Part shown: piece after piece, positions 43,416-51,600 of the stretch
Position numbering within the stretch: the first letter of the stretch is position 1
How the letters are laid out: the number at the start of each line of letters is the position of its first letter
From: Qiania dongpingensis
GTDB lineage: Bacteria; Bacillota; Clostridia; Lachnospirales; Lachnospiraceae
DNA: 64,000 bases
Reading direction: 5' to 3'
Assembly (NCBI RefSeq): GCF_014337195.1
Contig: NZ_CP060634.1
Span: 2,418,001 to 2,482,000, forward strand
Translations under genes and position numbers: made by a program
The notes under the pieces: generated by a model
Database searches by the model: none
What the model saw: the letters and a program-made list of their open reading frames with translations, nothing else
Told to the model about the DNA's origin: nothing

Positions 43416-45494
43416 ATGGATAACCCAAATCAGAACCGGAACCAGAAAGGGAACGGGAATGGAAACAAGCCGGGCAGGAATAATCAGATGATCCTGCTAC
43501 TGGTAGTGGCCGCGGTTGTCACGCTGCTGTGTGTTTCCATGATGAGCAGCTTCCTTTCCGACGGTACCAGGACTGAGGTGACATACAGCGATTTCATTCA
43601 GATGGTGAAGGACGGGAAGGTGAAATCCGTAGTTATCAAGGACGATGAGATCTTGATCACGCCAGTGTCCGATTATACGGTGCAGAGCACAGAGGATTCG
43701 CCGTTTTACTATCTGCAGACTGAGACTTATTATACGGTTAGGATAGAAGACCCGGATCTGACCTCCACGTTGTTGAGTTCCAATGTGGAGATAAAAGGGA
43801 AAAAGCCAAACACCAATTCCACACTGCTGGATATTCTGCTGGTATATATCCTGCCGGTTGCTTTAGTGTGGATATTCCTCATGTTTATCATGAGACGTTC
43901 CGGCGGCGGAGGCGTCATGGGCGTAGGCAAGAGCAACGCCAAGATGTATGACGTCCAAAAGGAGACCGGAGTCTCGTTCAAGGATGTGGCCGGAGAGGAC
44001 GAGGCCAAAGAATCACTCCAGGAGATTGTAGATTTCCTCCACAATCCGGGGAGATATTCCACCATTGGCGCTAAGCTGCCGAAGGGAGCCCTGCTGGTGG
44101 GACCTCCCGGTACCGGTAAGACATTACTGGCAAAGGCTGTAGCCGGAGAAGCAAAGGTGCCGTTCTTTTCTCTTTCCGGCTCTGATTTTGTGGAAATGTT
44201 CGTAGGCGTCGGCGCGTCCAGAGTACGTGACCTGTTTAAAAAGGCCCAGGAAAACGCGCCGTGTATCGTTTTCATAGATGAGATAGACGCCATAGGAAAG
44301 AGCCGTGATTCCCGATATGGCGGAGGGAATGACGAGCGGGAACAGACGCTCAACCAGCTGCTTTCGGAGATGGACGGCTTTGATTCCAATAAAGGCGTTT
44401 TCATCTTGGCTGCGACCAACCGCCCGGAGATCCTGGATAAGGCGCTGCTCCGCCCTGGCCGTCTGGACCGGCGGATCATCGTGGATAAGCCGGATCTGAA
44501 GGGCCGTATCAATATACTGAAGGTGCATTCCAAGGATGTCCTCATGGATGACTCCGTGGATTTGGAAGCGATTGCCTTGGCGACGTCAGGCGCGGTGGGT
44601 TCTGACCTGGCGAATATGATAAATGAAGCAGCTATCAACGCGGTAAAGCACGGACGTCATGTGGTCAGCCAGGCCGATCTGTTTGAGGCCGTGGAAGTAG
44701 TGCTCGTAGGCAAGGAGAAGAAGGACCGGATCATGAGTGAGAAGGAACGCAGGATCGTTTCTTATCACGAGGTGGGCCATGCGCTGGTCAGCGCCCTTCA
44801 GAAGGATTCGGAGCCGGTACAGAAGATCACCATCGTGCCCCGTACCATGGGTGCGTTGGGTTATGTGATGAACGTGCCGGAGGAAGAGAAGTATCTGAAC
44901 AGCGAGGCGGAGCTGAAGGCCATGCTGGTTCAGTTTTTGGGCGGCAGGGCCGCCGAGGAGCTTGTGTTTGACACAGTGACTACAGGAGCGGCCAATGATA
45001 TTGAGCGGGCGACCGCCGTGGCCAGAGCGATGGTCACACAATATGGAATGTCCAGGAAGTTCGGCCTGATGGGCCTTGAATCCGTCGAGAGCAAATATCT
45101 GGACGGCAGAGCAGTGCTCAATTGTGCCGATGTGACTGCGGCTGAGATAGACAGCGAGGTCAAGCTGATGCTGGAAGAAGCCCACGAGGAGGCGAAGCGT
45201 CTGCTGTCCCAGAACCGCGAGGCGCTGGATAAGATTGCCGCGTTCTTGATTGAACGGGAAACGATCACGGGCAAAGAGTTCATGCGCATCTTCCGTGAGA
45301 TCAAGGGAGAGACAGTGGAAGAAACGGCTCCTGAAAAGAAACCAGAAACTGACGGGGAACAGAAGCCGGTGCAGGAAGATGTGGTCCGCATTGCGGATGC
45401 GGCAGACCTGGACGCAGCCGGTCTCAATCCGGATAGAGCAGATGGGGCGGAAGCCGGGGAACCGGAATCAGGGAATGATGGAAAAGAAGAATAA
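43416..45494 (+). CDS. ftsH: ATP-dependent membrane zinc metalloprotease FtsH
   Basis: A 692-residue FtsH. An Asn/Gly-rich N-terminus precedes membrane helix 1 (about 25-45), an external domain and helix 2 (about 137-159). The AAA domain has Walker A GPPGTGKT with K235, Walker [13 protein letters not shown] and the second region of homology. The zinc site is H451-E452-V-G-H455. It degrades misfolded membrane proteins and some regulators. The tail after residue about 630 is a long acidic, low-complexity extension ([20 protein letters not shown] and on), longer than in many relatives. AAAGGAGAT lies before the ATG. A terminator and the copy B repeat follow. Confidence 0.97.
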   Translation: MDNPNQNRNQKGNGNGNKPGRNNQMILLLVVAAVVTLLCVSMMSSFLSDGTRTEVTYSDFIQMVKDGKVKSVVIKDDEILITPVSDYTVQSTEDSPFYYLQTETYYTVRIEDPDLTSTLLSSNVEIKGKKPNTNSTLLDILLVYILPVALVWIFLMFIMRRSGGGGVMGVGKSNAKMYDVQKETGVSFKDVAGEDEAKESLQEIVDFLHNPGRYSTIGAKLPKGALLVGPPGTGKTLLAKAVAGEAKVPFFSLSGSDFVEMFVGVGASRVRDLFKKAQENAPCIVFIDEIDAIGKSRDSRYGGGNDEREQTLNQLLSEMDGFDSNKGVFILAATNRPEILDKALLRPGRLDRRIIVDKPDLKGRINILKVHSKDVLMDDSVDLEAIALATSGAVGSDLANMINEAAINAVKHGRHVVSQADLFEAVEVVLVGKEKKDRIMSEKERRIVSYHEVGHALVSALQKDSEPVQKITIVPRTMGALGYVMNVPEEEKYLNSEAELKAMLVQFLGGRAAEELVFDTVTTGAANDIERATAVARAMVTQYGMSRKFGLMGLESVESKYLDGRAVLNCADVTAAEIDSEVKLMLEEAHEEAKRLLSQNREALDKIAAFLIERETITGKEFMRIFREIKGETVEETAPEKKPETDGEQKPVQEDVVRIADAADLDAAGLNPDRADGAEAGEPESGNDGKEE

Positions 45495-45529
45495 TGTATA
45501 TTTCTGAAATTGATAAATGAATGAGGGAA

Positions 45530-45570
45530 CCCGGCCGGGAGACTCCTGTGGAGCCTGGCCGGGATTTTTC
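45530..45570 (+). terminator. Rho-independent terminator after ftsH
   Basis: CCCGGCC pairs with GGCCGGG, enclosing an inner CTCC/GGAG pair, followed by ATTTTT. It lies 35 bases after the ftsH stop and directly before repeat copy B. Confidence 0.88.
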
Positions 45571-45583
45571 TGTAACACTTATA

Positions 45584-46281
45584 AATACCTTTATCAAATC
45601 TTTGCCGAGGCCTTCCATATGTCGGCAGAAGTTCCGGACCGTCACGATTTCGGTTCGCTGGCGATGCAGGGGCCGCTTTATCCCCGCTTCAGGAGTACCG
45701 CTCACATGTCGATGGAAAATCCGGATGATTTTCCGTCTCCGGTTCGCTCAGAAACGGAATCGGTATTTTTCGTTTCTGCCTCCCTCCGCCTGGGGAACAC
45801 CGGCCGCTGCCCTGCGGCGCTCACCTTTAGGCCGGCCCGGAATCGTTCTGCCGGTGCCCGGCCTCCCGCACCTTTCAAGATACGCACTATGCCCTTGATT
45901 CCAGAAAAGGATTGGATATCCATACGGCCCGCGCGCATAAAGCAGCGGGCCGCGGTGTCCGCTCCAATATCTTTCGGAACAAACAGAAGCTTATTTTGGT
46001 GCGGGAAGAGGAGCAGGAGGAACGATCCGATCCCATCGTAAGGCGAGCGCCGCAAAGCCGTTAGCAGGATCTTCCCGGCCGCAGGGAGGTAAAAACCGAA
46101 TTTCATGCAGGTTTTTATTGGAATCTGATATGGAAAAATATCGATTTATCCATGTCAGTTGGAAAGGACCGACTGGAGGCCGTAAAGATTCTGGTTACGG
46201 CTGCCAGCGAGCCGCCTGGATGGAATCGGATTTCCTCCTGTCTCATCGGGTTATAAAGGTAAGTTTGTTTTAAAGGTATTC
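45584..46281 (+). repeat. Structured non-coding element, copy B, with terminal inverted repeats
   Basis: This element of about 697 bp is bounded by perfect 10-bp inverted repeats, AATACCTTTA (45584-45593) and TAAAGGTATT (46271-46280). From 45623 it is the reverse complement of copy A. Hairpins seen in copy A persist, for example 45714-45721 with 45727-45734, where the outermost pair is G-C instead of A-T, and 45749-45758 with 45769-45778, where a G-T wobble replaces a G-C pair. No target-site duplication is visible at the ends. It fills the ftsH-uvrC interval, ending 29 bases before uvrC, so the uvrC promoter may lie inside it. Confidence 0.85.
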
Positions 46282-46310
46282 TTTCAATTTACTCGGAAGG
46301 GAGGGATTTG

Positions 46311-48158
46311 ATGTTTGACATAGAAGAGGAGCTTAAAAAGCTTCCGGGAAAGCCGGGCGTCTATTTAATGCACGACGACAAAGATGAGATCATTTATGTG
46401 GGGAAGGCCATCAGCCTGAAAAACCGTGTGCGTCAGTATTTTCAGAGCAGCCGGGGAAAAACAGCGAAAATCAATAAAATGGTATCCCGCATTGCCAGGT
46501 TTGAATATATTGTTACAGATTCGGAGCTGGAAGCCCTTGTTCTGGAAAGCAATCTGATCAAGGAATATAAGCCGCGGTATAATACCATGCTGAAGGATGA
46601 CAAGAATTATCCTTATATCAAAGTGACCGTGGGGGAAGCTTATCCCAGAGTGCTGTTTGCCAGGGACATGAAGCGGGACAAATCCCGCTACTTTGGCCCC
46701 TATACCAGCGCTGGCGCTGTGAAGGACAGCATCGGACTGATTCACAAGCTGTATAAGATACGTACCTGCCACAGGAATCTGCCGAAGGATATCGGAAAGG
46801 AGCGGCCGTGCCTGAATTACCATATTAAGCAGTGCGAGGCTCCCTGCCAGGGATATATAAGCCAGGAGAAATACCGGGAAGCAGTGAACCAGGTCCTGGA
46901 ATTTTTGGGAGGGCATTATGATAATATCCTCAAAGTGCTGGAGAAGCAGATGAAGGAGGCGGCGGAGGCTTTGGATTTTGAGACGGCCGCATCGGTGCGG
47001 GAACTGTTATTCAGCGTCCAGAAGATCGCACAGACTCAGAAGATCACGGACAGCGTCCAAGAGGACCGGGACATTATCGCGTTTGCGGAGGACGGCAAGG
47101 ATGCCGTGGTGCAGATCTTCTTTATGAGAGAAGGTAAGCTCATCGGCCGGGACAATTTCCATTTATCCATTGGAGAAGGAGACGGTCCGGCTCAGATCAT
47201 GACAGGCTTTATCAAACAGTTTTACGCGGGGACTCCGTTTATACCGAAGGAGCTTATGATCCAGCATGACGTGGAGGATGGAGAACGGGAGATCATCGAG
47301 AGCTGGCTGAGTAAAAAAAGAGGGCAGAAAGTGGTCCTGAGGGTGCCGAAAAAAGGAGAGAAAGCCCGGCTCATGGAAATGGCGGAAAAAAATGCCAGCA
47401 TTATTTTGAACCAGGACAGGGAAAAGATAAAGAGAGAAGAGCAAAAGACAACAGGCGCGGTAAAAGAGCTGGAAGAGATCCTCGGACTTTCGGGCATCGT
47501 GCGGATGGAAGCCTTTGATATTTCCAACATCAGCGGATTTCAGTCGGTGGGCTCCATGGTGGTTTACGAATACGGCCGTCCCAAACGGGCGGATTACAGG
47601 AAATTCCGGATACAGACAGTCAAAGGGCCGGATGATTATGCCTCCATGGAAGAAGTGCTGACCAGGCGCTTTGTCCATGGCCAGGAGGAACAGGCCGGTA
47701 TCCGAGAGACCGGAGGCTTTGACCGGTTTCCGGATATCATCATGATGGATGGAGGCAAGGGACAGGTTTCCGTGGCGAAGCAGGTGTTGGAGAAGCTTAA
47801 GCTGGATATACCGGTCTGCGGCATGGTGAAGGATGATAATCACAGGACCAGAGCGTTATACTTTGAGGGAAGAGAGCTGCCCTTAGAGCATCACGGCGAG
47901 GGATTCCGGCTTTTGACCAGAATCCAGGATGAAGCCCACCGCTTTGCCATAGAATATCACAGGAGCCTCCGCGGCAGGGACCAGGTCCATTCTGTGCTGG
48001 AAGACATTAAAGGGATAGGGCCTGTGCGCCGGAAAGCTCTGATGCGGTATTTTAAGACGATGGAGCAGCTGAAGGCGGCTTCTGTGGAGGAATTGGCCGG
48101 GCTGCCGCAGATGAATGAAGCGTCGGCGCAGGCAGTCTACGAGTTTTTTCACAGCTGA
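46311..48158 (+). CDS. uvrC: Excinuclease ABC subunit C
   Basis: A 615-residue UvrC, the nuclease that cuts on both sides of a DNA lesion with UvrAB. The GIY-YIG domain is at the N-terminus ([20 protein letters not shown]), followed by a cysteine-containing middle ([20 protein letters not shown]) and a UVR motif at about 200-235. The RNase H-like 5'-incision domain ([25 protein letters not shown]) and tandem helix-hairpin-helix end ([16 protein letters not shown]) complete it. ATG 46311 follows GGAAGGGAGGG; the TTG at 46308 is less likely. Confidence 0.97.
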   Translation: MFDIEEELKKLPGKPGVYLMHDDKDEIIYVGKAISLKNRVRQYFQSSRGKTAKINKMVSRIARFEYIVTDSELEALVLESNLIKEYKPRYNTMLKDDKNYPYIKVTVGEAYPRVLFARDMKRDKSRYFGPYTSAGAVKDSIGLIHKLYKIRTCHRNLPKDIGKERPCLNYHIKQCEAPCQGYISQEKYREAVNQVLEFLGGHYDNILKVLEKQMKEAAEALDFETAASVRELLFSVQKIAQTQKITDSVQEDRDIIAFAEDGKDAVVQIFFMREGKLIGRDNFHLSIGEGDGPAQIMTGFIKQFYAGTPFIPKELMIQHDVEDGEREIIESWLSKKRGQKVVLRVPKKGEKARLMEMAEKNASIILNQDREKIKREEQKTTGAVKELEEILGLSGIVRMEAFDISNISGFQSVGSMVVYEYGRPKRADYRKFRIQTVKGPDDYASMEEVLTRRFVHGQEEQAGIRETGGFDRFPDIIMMDGGKGQVSVAKQVLEKLKLDIPVCGMVKDDNHRTRALYFEGRELPLEHHGEGFRLLTRIQDEAHRFAIEYHRSLRGRDQVHSVLEDIKGIGPVRRKALMRYFKTMEQLKAASVEELAGLPQMNEASAQAVYEFFHS

Positions 48159-48166
48159 TTCCGTAC

Positions 48167-48195
48167 TTGCGCTTGTTTCTCTCCTGTGATAGTAT
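48167..48195 (+). promoter_or_regulatory. Possible promoter for hprK
   Basis: TTGCGC and TAGTAT (48190-48195) are 17 bases apart, 60 bases before the hprK start. The -35 matches consensus at only three positions, so support is modest. Confidence 0.4.
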
Positions 48196-48254
48196 GAAAA
48201 AAACGGGAGTACCCTGCGGTATCTTTGGAAGCAGCAGGTCATAAGGAGGAAAAG

Positions 48255-49211
48255 ATGAATTCACCAGTGGTAAAGCTGAGCAACTTGATCAATAAAATGA
48301 AGCTGGAAAACCTGACGCCGGAGATCGATATCACGGATATTGAGATCAACTATCCGGACATCAACAGGCCCGCCCTGCAGCTGGCAGGTTTTTTTGACCA
48401 TTTCAGCCATGAGCGGGTACAGGTGATCGGAAATGTGGAATATGCTTATACAAGTACCATGTGTGAGTCTGCAAAGGTCGCCATGTACGAGCAGATTTTC
48501 AGCCGGGAGATTCCTTGTCTTGTATATGCCAGGAGTCTGGAGCCCGACGATGAGGTCAGGAAGTTGGCGATTAAATATAATATCCCCCTTCTTTCCACCA
48601 AGAAGACGACTTCCGATTTTATGGCGGAAGTGATCCGCTGGCTGAAGGTCCAGCTGGCGCCCAGCATCAGTATCCATGGCGTTTTGGTCGACGTGTTTGG
48701 CGAGGGCGTGCTGATCATGGGTGAGAGCGGCATTGGAAAAAGCGAGGCCGCCTTGGAGCTGATCAAAAGAGGCCACCGTCTTGTGACCGATGATGTGGTG
48801 GAAATCCGCAAGGTCAGTGATGATACTCTGGTGGGGACGGCTCCCGATATCACCAGGCATATGATCGAGCTGCGCGGCATCGGCATACTGGATGTAAAGA
48901 CGTTGTTTGGCGTGGAGAGTGTGAAGAATACCCAGACCATTGATATGGTGATCAATCTGGAGGACTGGGACAGAGATAAAGAATATGACCGGCTGGGTAT
49001 GGATGAACAGTATACGGAGTTCCTAGGAAATAAGGTGGTCTGTCACAACATTCCCATCCGTCCGGGCCGCAACCTGGCGATCATCGTAGAATCGGCAGCC
49101 GTTAATTACCGCCAGAAGAAAATGGGCTATAACGCCGCGAAAGAGCTTTACAATCGGGTACAGAGGAATCTGATGAAGGGCAGAACGGACGCAGCGAAAG
49201 AGGAAAAATGA
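48255..49211 (+). CDS. hprK: HPr kinase/phosphorylase
   Basis: A 318-residue HPr kinase/phosphorylase, which phosphorylates Ser46 of HPr (and Crh) to signal carbon status to CcpA. The N-terminal domain is at 1-130. The catalytic domain has P-loop GEGVLIMGESGIGKSE, the following VTDDVVEIRK, and the family signature around APDITRHMIELRGIGILDVK. ATG 48255 follows AAGGAGGA. It lies four genes upstream of an HPr-like protein with a conserved Ser46, its likely substrate. Confidence 0.96.
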   Translation: MNSPVVKLSNLINKMKLENLTPEIDITDIEINYPDINRPALQLAGFFDHFSHERVQVIGNVEYAYTSTMCESAKVAMYEQIFSREIPCLVYARSLEPDDEVRKLAIKYNIPLLSTKKTTSDFMAEVIRWLKVQLAPSISIHGVLVDVFGEGVLIMGESGIGKSEAALELIKRGHRLVTDDVVEIRKVSDDTLVGTAPDITRHMIELRGIGILDVKTLFGVESVKNTQTIDMVINLEDWDRDKEYDRLGMDEQYTEFLGNKVVCHNIPIRPGRNLAIIVESAAVNYRQKKMGYNAAKELYNRVQRNLMKGRTDAAKEEK

Positions 49212-49283
49212 CAGACGGAGAAAATGTCTTTGACAAAACGGAATATCATATCATCAAGTAAATAAAACAGGCAGGAGAAGTAT

Positions 49284-50189
49284 ATGGATTTATTTTGCGA
49301 CAGACTGCAGGAGGCGGGAATTCAGGTATGCTGTGATGAACCGATGAAAAAGCACACGACATTTCAGATAGGAGGCCCTGCGGACTATTTTGTGACACCA
49401 GGCGGACGCGACGGACTGGGAAAGACGATCCGGCTGTGCAGGGAGATGGAAAAGCCGTATTTTATCCTTGGAAACGGAAGTAATCTTCTGGTCAGCGACA
49501 GAGGATATCGGGGCGTGATCATCCATATGGGGAAGGCTTTCGGACAAGTGGAGGCCATTGCAGGAGGGCTCCGCGCCGGTTCCGGGGCCATGCTGGCGAA
49601 GGTGGCGCTGAAAGCGCTGGAAGAGGAACTCACAGGTCTGGAATTCGCATCAGGTATTCCGGGGACTTTAGGCGGAGCCATGGTGATGAACGCGGGAGCT
49701 TATGGAGGAGAGATGGCGCAGGTCGTTCGGTGCGCCCGGGTTCTGACGGAAGACGGAGAAGAAAAAGAGCTGAGCCTGGCTGAGCTGGAAATGGGCTATC
49801 GGAGGAGCTGCATCCTTCCCAGAAGATATATCGTGACAGAAGTAGAAGTAGATCTGACCTCCGGGGATAAAACACAGATCAGGGCCAGGATGGATGAGCT
49901 GTCTGCCAGGCGGAAGGAAAAACAGCCGCTGGAGTTTCCCAGCGCCGGCAGCACATTTAAGCGTCCGGAAGGGTACTTTGCAGGTAAATTGATCATGGAC
50001 GCGGGCCTTAGAGGTTACGCGGTAGGAGGGGCCTGTGTCTCGGAAAAGCACTGTGGCTTCGTGATCAACAAGGGCGGCGCGACGGCGGAAAATGTCCTGG
50101 ATCTGTGCCGTGATATACAGAAACGGGTACAGGAAAAGTTCGGAGTTTTACTGGAAATGGAGATCAGGACTCTGGGTGATTTCAGTTGA
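49284..50189 (+). CDS. murB: UDP-N-acetylenolpyruvoylglucosamine reductase
   Basis: A 301-residue MurB, the FAD enzyme that reduces UDP-GlcNAc-enolpyruvate to UDP-MurNAc in peptidoglycan synthesis. FAD-binding motifs are KKHTTFQIGGPADYFVTP and LGNGSNLLVSDRGYRGV, with GIPGTLGGAMVMNAGAYGGE. The C-terminal domain has SAGSTFKRPEGYFAGKLI with the catalytic serine, and the final glutamate region ends in LEMEIRTLG. GGCAGGAGAAG precedes the ATG. The whiA gene follows directly; rapZ and yvcK, often found here, are absent. Confidence 0.96.
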   Translation: MDLFCDRLQEAGIQVCCDEPMKKHTTFQIGGPADYFVTPGGRDGLGKTIRLCREMEKPYFILGNGSNLLVSDRGYRGVIIHMGKAFGQVEAIAGGLRAGSGAMLAKVALKALEEELTGLEFASGIPGTLGGAMVMNAGAYGGEMAQVVRCARVLTEDGEEKELSLAELEMGYRRSCILPRRYIVTEVEVDLTSGDKTQIRARMDELSARRKEKQPLEFPSAGSTFKRPEGYFAGKLIMDAGLRGYAVGGACVSEKHCGFVINKGGATAENVLDLCRDIQKRVQEKFGVLLEMEIRTLGDFS

Positions 50190-50237
50190 CAAGACGATTG
50201 TATGATGATATAACTGGAAGTGTTTTGAGGTGAGAGC

Positions 50238-51179
50238 ATGTCTTTTTCGTCCAAAGTGAAGGAAGAGCTGTCCCGTCAGGTGAGCAGCGCGAGGCACTGC
50301 CAGATCGCAGAAGCGGCCGCTATATTCCGAATGTGCGGCAGGATCGCGGCAGGCGGGGACGGGCGGTATCAGCTGGCGCTCCGAATAGAGAACCAGGCTG
50401 TGGCAAAGAAATTTTCGGCCCTGCTGAAAAAAAGCTTTGGTATATCTCCAGAGGCCGCCGTGGGGGGAGACGCCCATACATTGGCTGTCTGCGGAAGCGA
50501 GGATGTCCTTCGCGTCCTGCGGGCGATGAAGCTTTTGGATGAACAGGGATATCCGGAGGAACGGAAGGATCTCATCAGCAGCATGGTAGTCCAGAACTCC
50601 TGCTGTAAACGCGCTTTTATCAGGGGAGCGTTTCTGGCGGGCGGTTCCATCAGCAATCCCGAGAAATCCTATCATTTGGAGATTGTCTGTGCCAACGCGG
50701 AAAAAGCAGCGCAGCTTCAGACGCTCATCGGTTCATTTGATATCGAAGCGAAGACGGTGCTTCGGAAAAAATATCATGTCCTCTATATCAAAGAGGGGAG
50801 CCAGATCGTGGATATGCTGGGAGTCATGGGAGCCAATGTGGCTTTGATGGAACTTGAGAATGTCCGGATCCTGAAGGAAATGAGAGGAACCGTGAACCGC
50901 AAGGTAAACTGCGAGACCGCAAATATAAATAAAACGGTATCAGCTGCCGTGGAGCAGATGAATGATATATTGTATATCCGTGAAAGGATTGGCTTTGACA
51001 AGCTGCCGGAAGGCCTGGAGGAGGTTGCTGTCGCCAGGCTGGAGCAGCCGGATGCAACTCTGAAAGAGCTGGGATGCTCTTTGGAGCCTCCGGTCGGGAA
51101 GTCCGGCGTCAACCATCGTCTGCGGAAATTGAAGGAATTGGCCAGTGCTTTAAGGGAAGATGAGGAGGAAAGTCTATGA
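50238..51179 (+). CDS. whiA: DNA-binding protein WhiA
   Basis: A 313-residue WhiA with an N-terminal LAGLIDADG-homing-endonuclease-like domain (KRAFIRGAFLAGGSISNPEK, without nuclease residues) and a C-terminal helix-turn-helix (LEQPDATLKELGCSLEPPVG, then KSGVNHRL). In Gram-positive bacteria it affects cell division and chromosome segregation. The ATG follows TGAGGTGAGAGC. The next gene starts four bases before its stop, as in Bacillus subtilis where whiA (yvcL) is followed by crh. Confidence 0.96.
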   Translation: MSFSSKVKEELSRQVSSARHCQIAEAAAIFRMCGRIAAGGDGRYQLALRIENQAVAKKFSALLKKSFGISPEAAVGGDAHTLAVCGSEDVLRVLRAMKLLDEQGYPEERKDLISSMVVQNSCCKRAFIRGAFLAGGSISNPEKSYHLEIVCANAEKAAQLQTLIGSFDIEAKTVLRKKYHVLYIKEGSQIVDMLGVMGANVALMELENVRILKEMRGTVNRKVNCETANINKTVSAAVEQMNDILYIRERIGFDKLPEGLEEVAVARLEQPDATLKELGCSLEPPVGKSGVNHRLRKLKELASALREDEEESL

Positions 51180-51433
51180 TTACAAAGAAAATAACCGTTG
51201 GGATTCCGACAGGACTGGAAGCCCGCCCGGTGGCGATGCTCGTACAGGTGGCCAGCCAGTATGAAAGCAGTATTTATATCGAAAGTGGACTCACAAAGGT
51301 TAATGCGAAAAGCATCATGGGCATGATGACCTTGGGCATTGATAAGGGAGCGGATGTGCTGGTGACAGCGGACGGACAGGACGAGGAGCGGGCCGTAGCT
51401 GCCATTGAACAGTATTTGAGCAATGCATCATGA
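51176..51433 (+). CDS. HPr-like regulatory protein with Glu15 (Crh-like)
   Basis: An 85-residue HPr-fold protein. The regulatory Ser46 is present in NAKSIMGMMTLG, but the PTS-active histidine 15 is replaced: the motif reads GLEARPVA with E15. It therefore cannot carry PEP-derived phosphate and should act only through Ser46, like Bacillus Crh, which has Gln15 and the same whiA neighbour. HprK encoded upstream is the expected kinase and CcpA-type control the expected output (inference). Start ATG overlaps whiA by four bases; a very strong terminator follows. Confidence 0.93.
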   Translation: MITKKITVGIPTGLEARPVAMLVQVASQYESSIYIESGLTKVNAKSIMGMMTLGIDKGADVLVTADGQDEERAVAAIEQYLSNAS

Positions 51434-51436
51434 CGA

Positions 51437-51482
51437 AAAGAACAAAATACCCCACAGGGTGCTGTGGGGTATTTTGTTCTTT
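51437..51482 (+). terminator. Very long perfect hairpin terminator after the HPr-like gene
   Basis: A perfect 21-bp stem (51437-51457 with 51462-51482, loop GGTG), with A/T-rich base so that the 3' arm ends in a TTTTGTTCTTT run. It closes the hprK-murB-whiA-HPr-like unit and could work on both strands. Confidence 0.93.
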
Positions 51483-51526
51483 ATTTAGAATAGTTTCAGT
51501 TGGATACCAGTAGAGAATCCGGGTGG

Positions 51527-51551
51527 AGAATCCCGCTTGCGGGATTCTTTG
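51527..51551 (+). promoter_or_regulatory. Second terminator-like hairpin in the dnaE leader
   Basis: AGAATCCCG and CGGGATTCT form a perfect 9-bp stem with loop CTTG, followed by TTGTTCT, 50 bases before the dnaE start. It could be an attenuator or a spare terminator. Confidence 0.6.
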
Positions 51552-51600
51552 TTCTCCTGTATGATAGAATAAAGTGTTTGCAGACAAAGGAGGAATCGGC

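Noticed and set aside
45702-46106. A 134-codon minus-strand frame in repeat copy B, and its 70-codon counterpart at 19624-19836 in copy A
   Set aside because: The shared part differs at several codons and the differences I checked are nonsynonymous, the frame breaks in one copy, and the same sequence forms conserved hairpins. Non-coding structure explains it better.
49228-49262. TTGACA at about 49230 as a murB promoter
   Set aside because: No acceptable -10 element at 16-18 bases; hprK and murB are more simply read as one operon.
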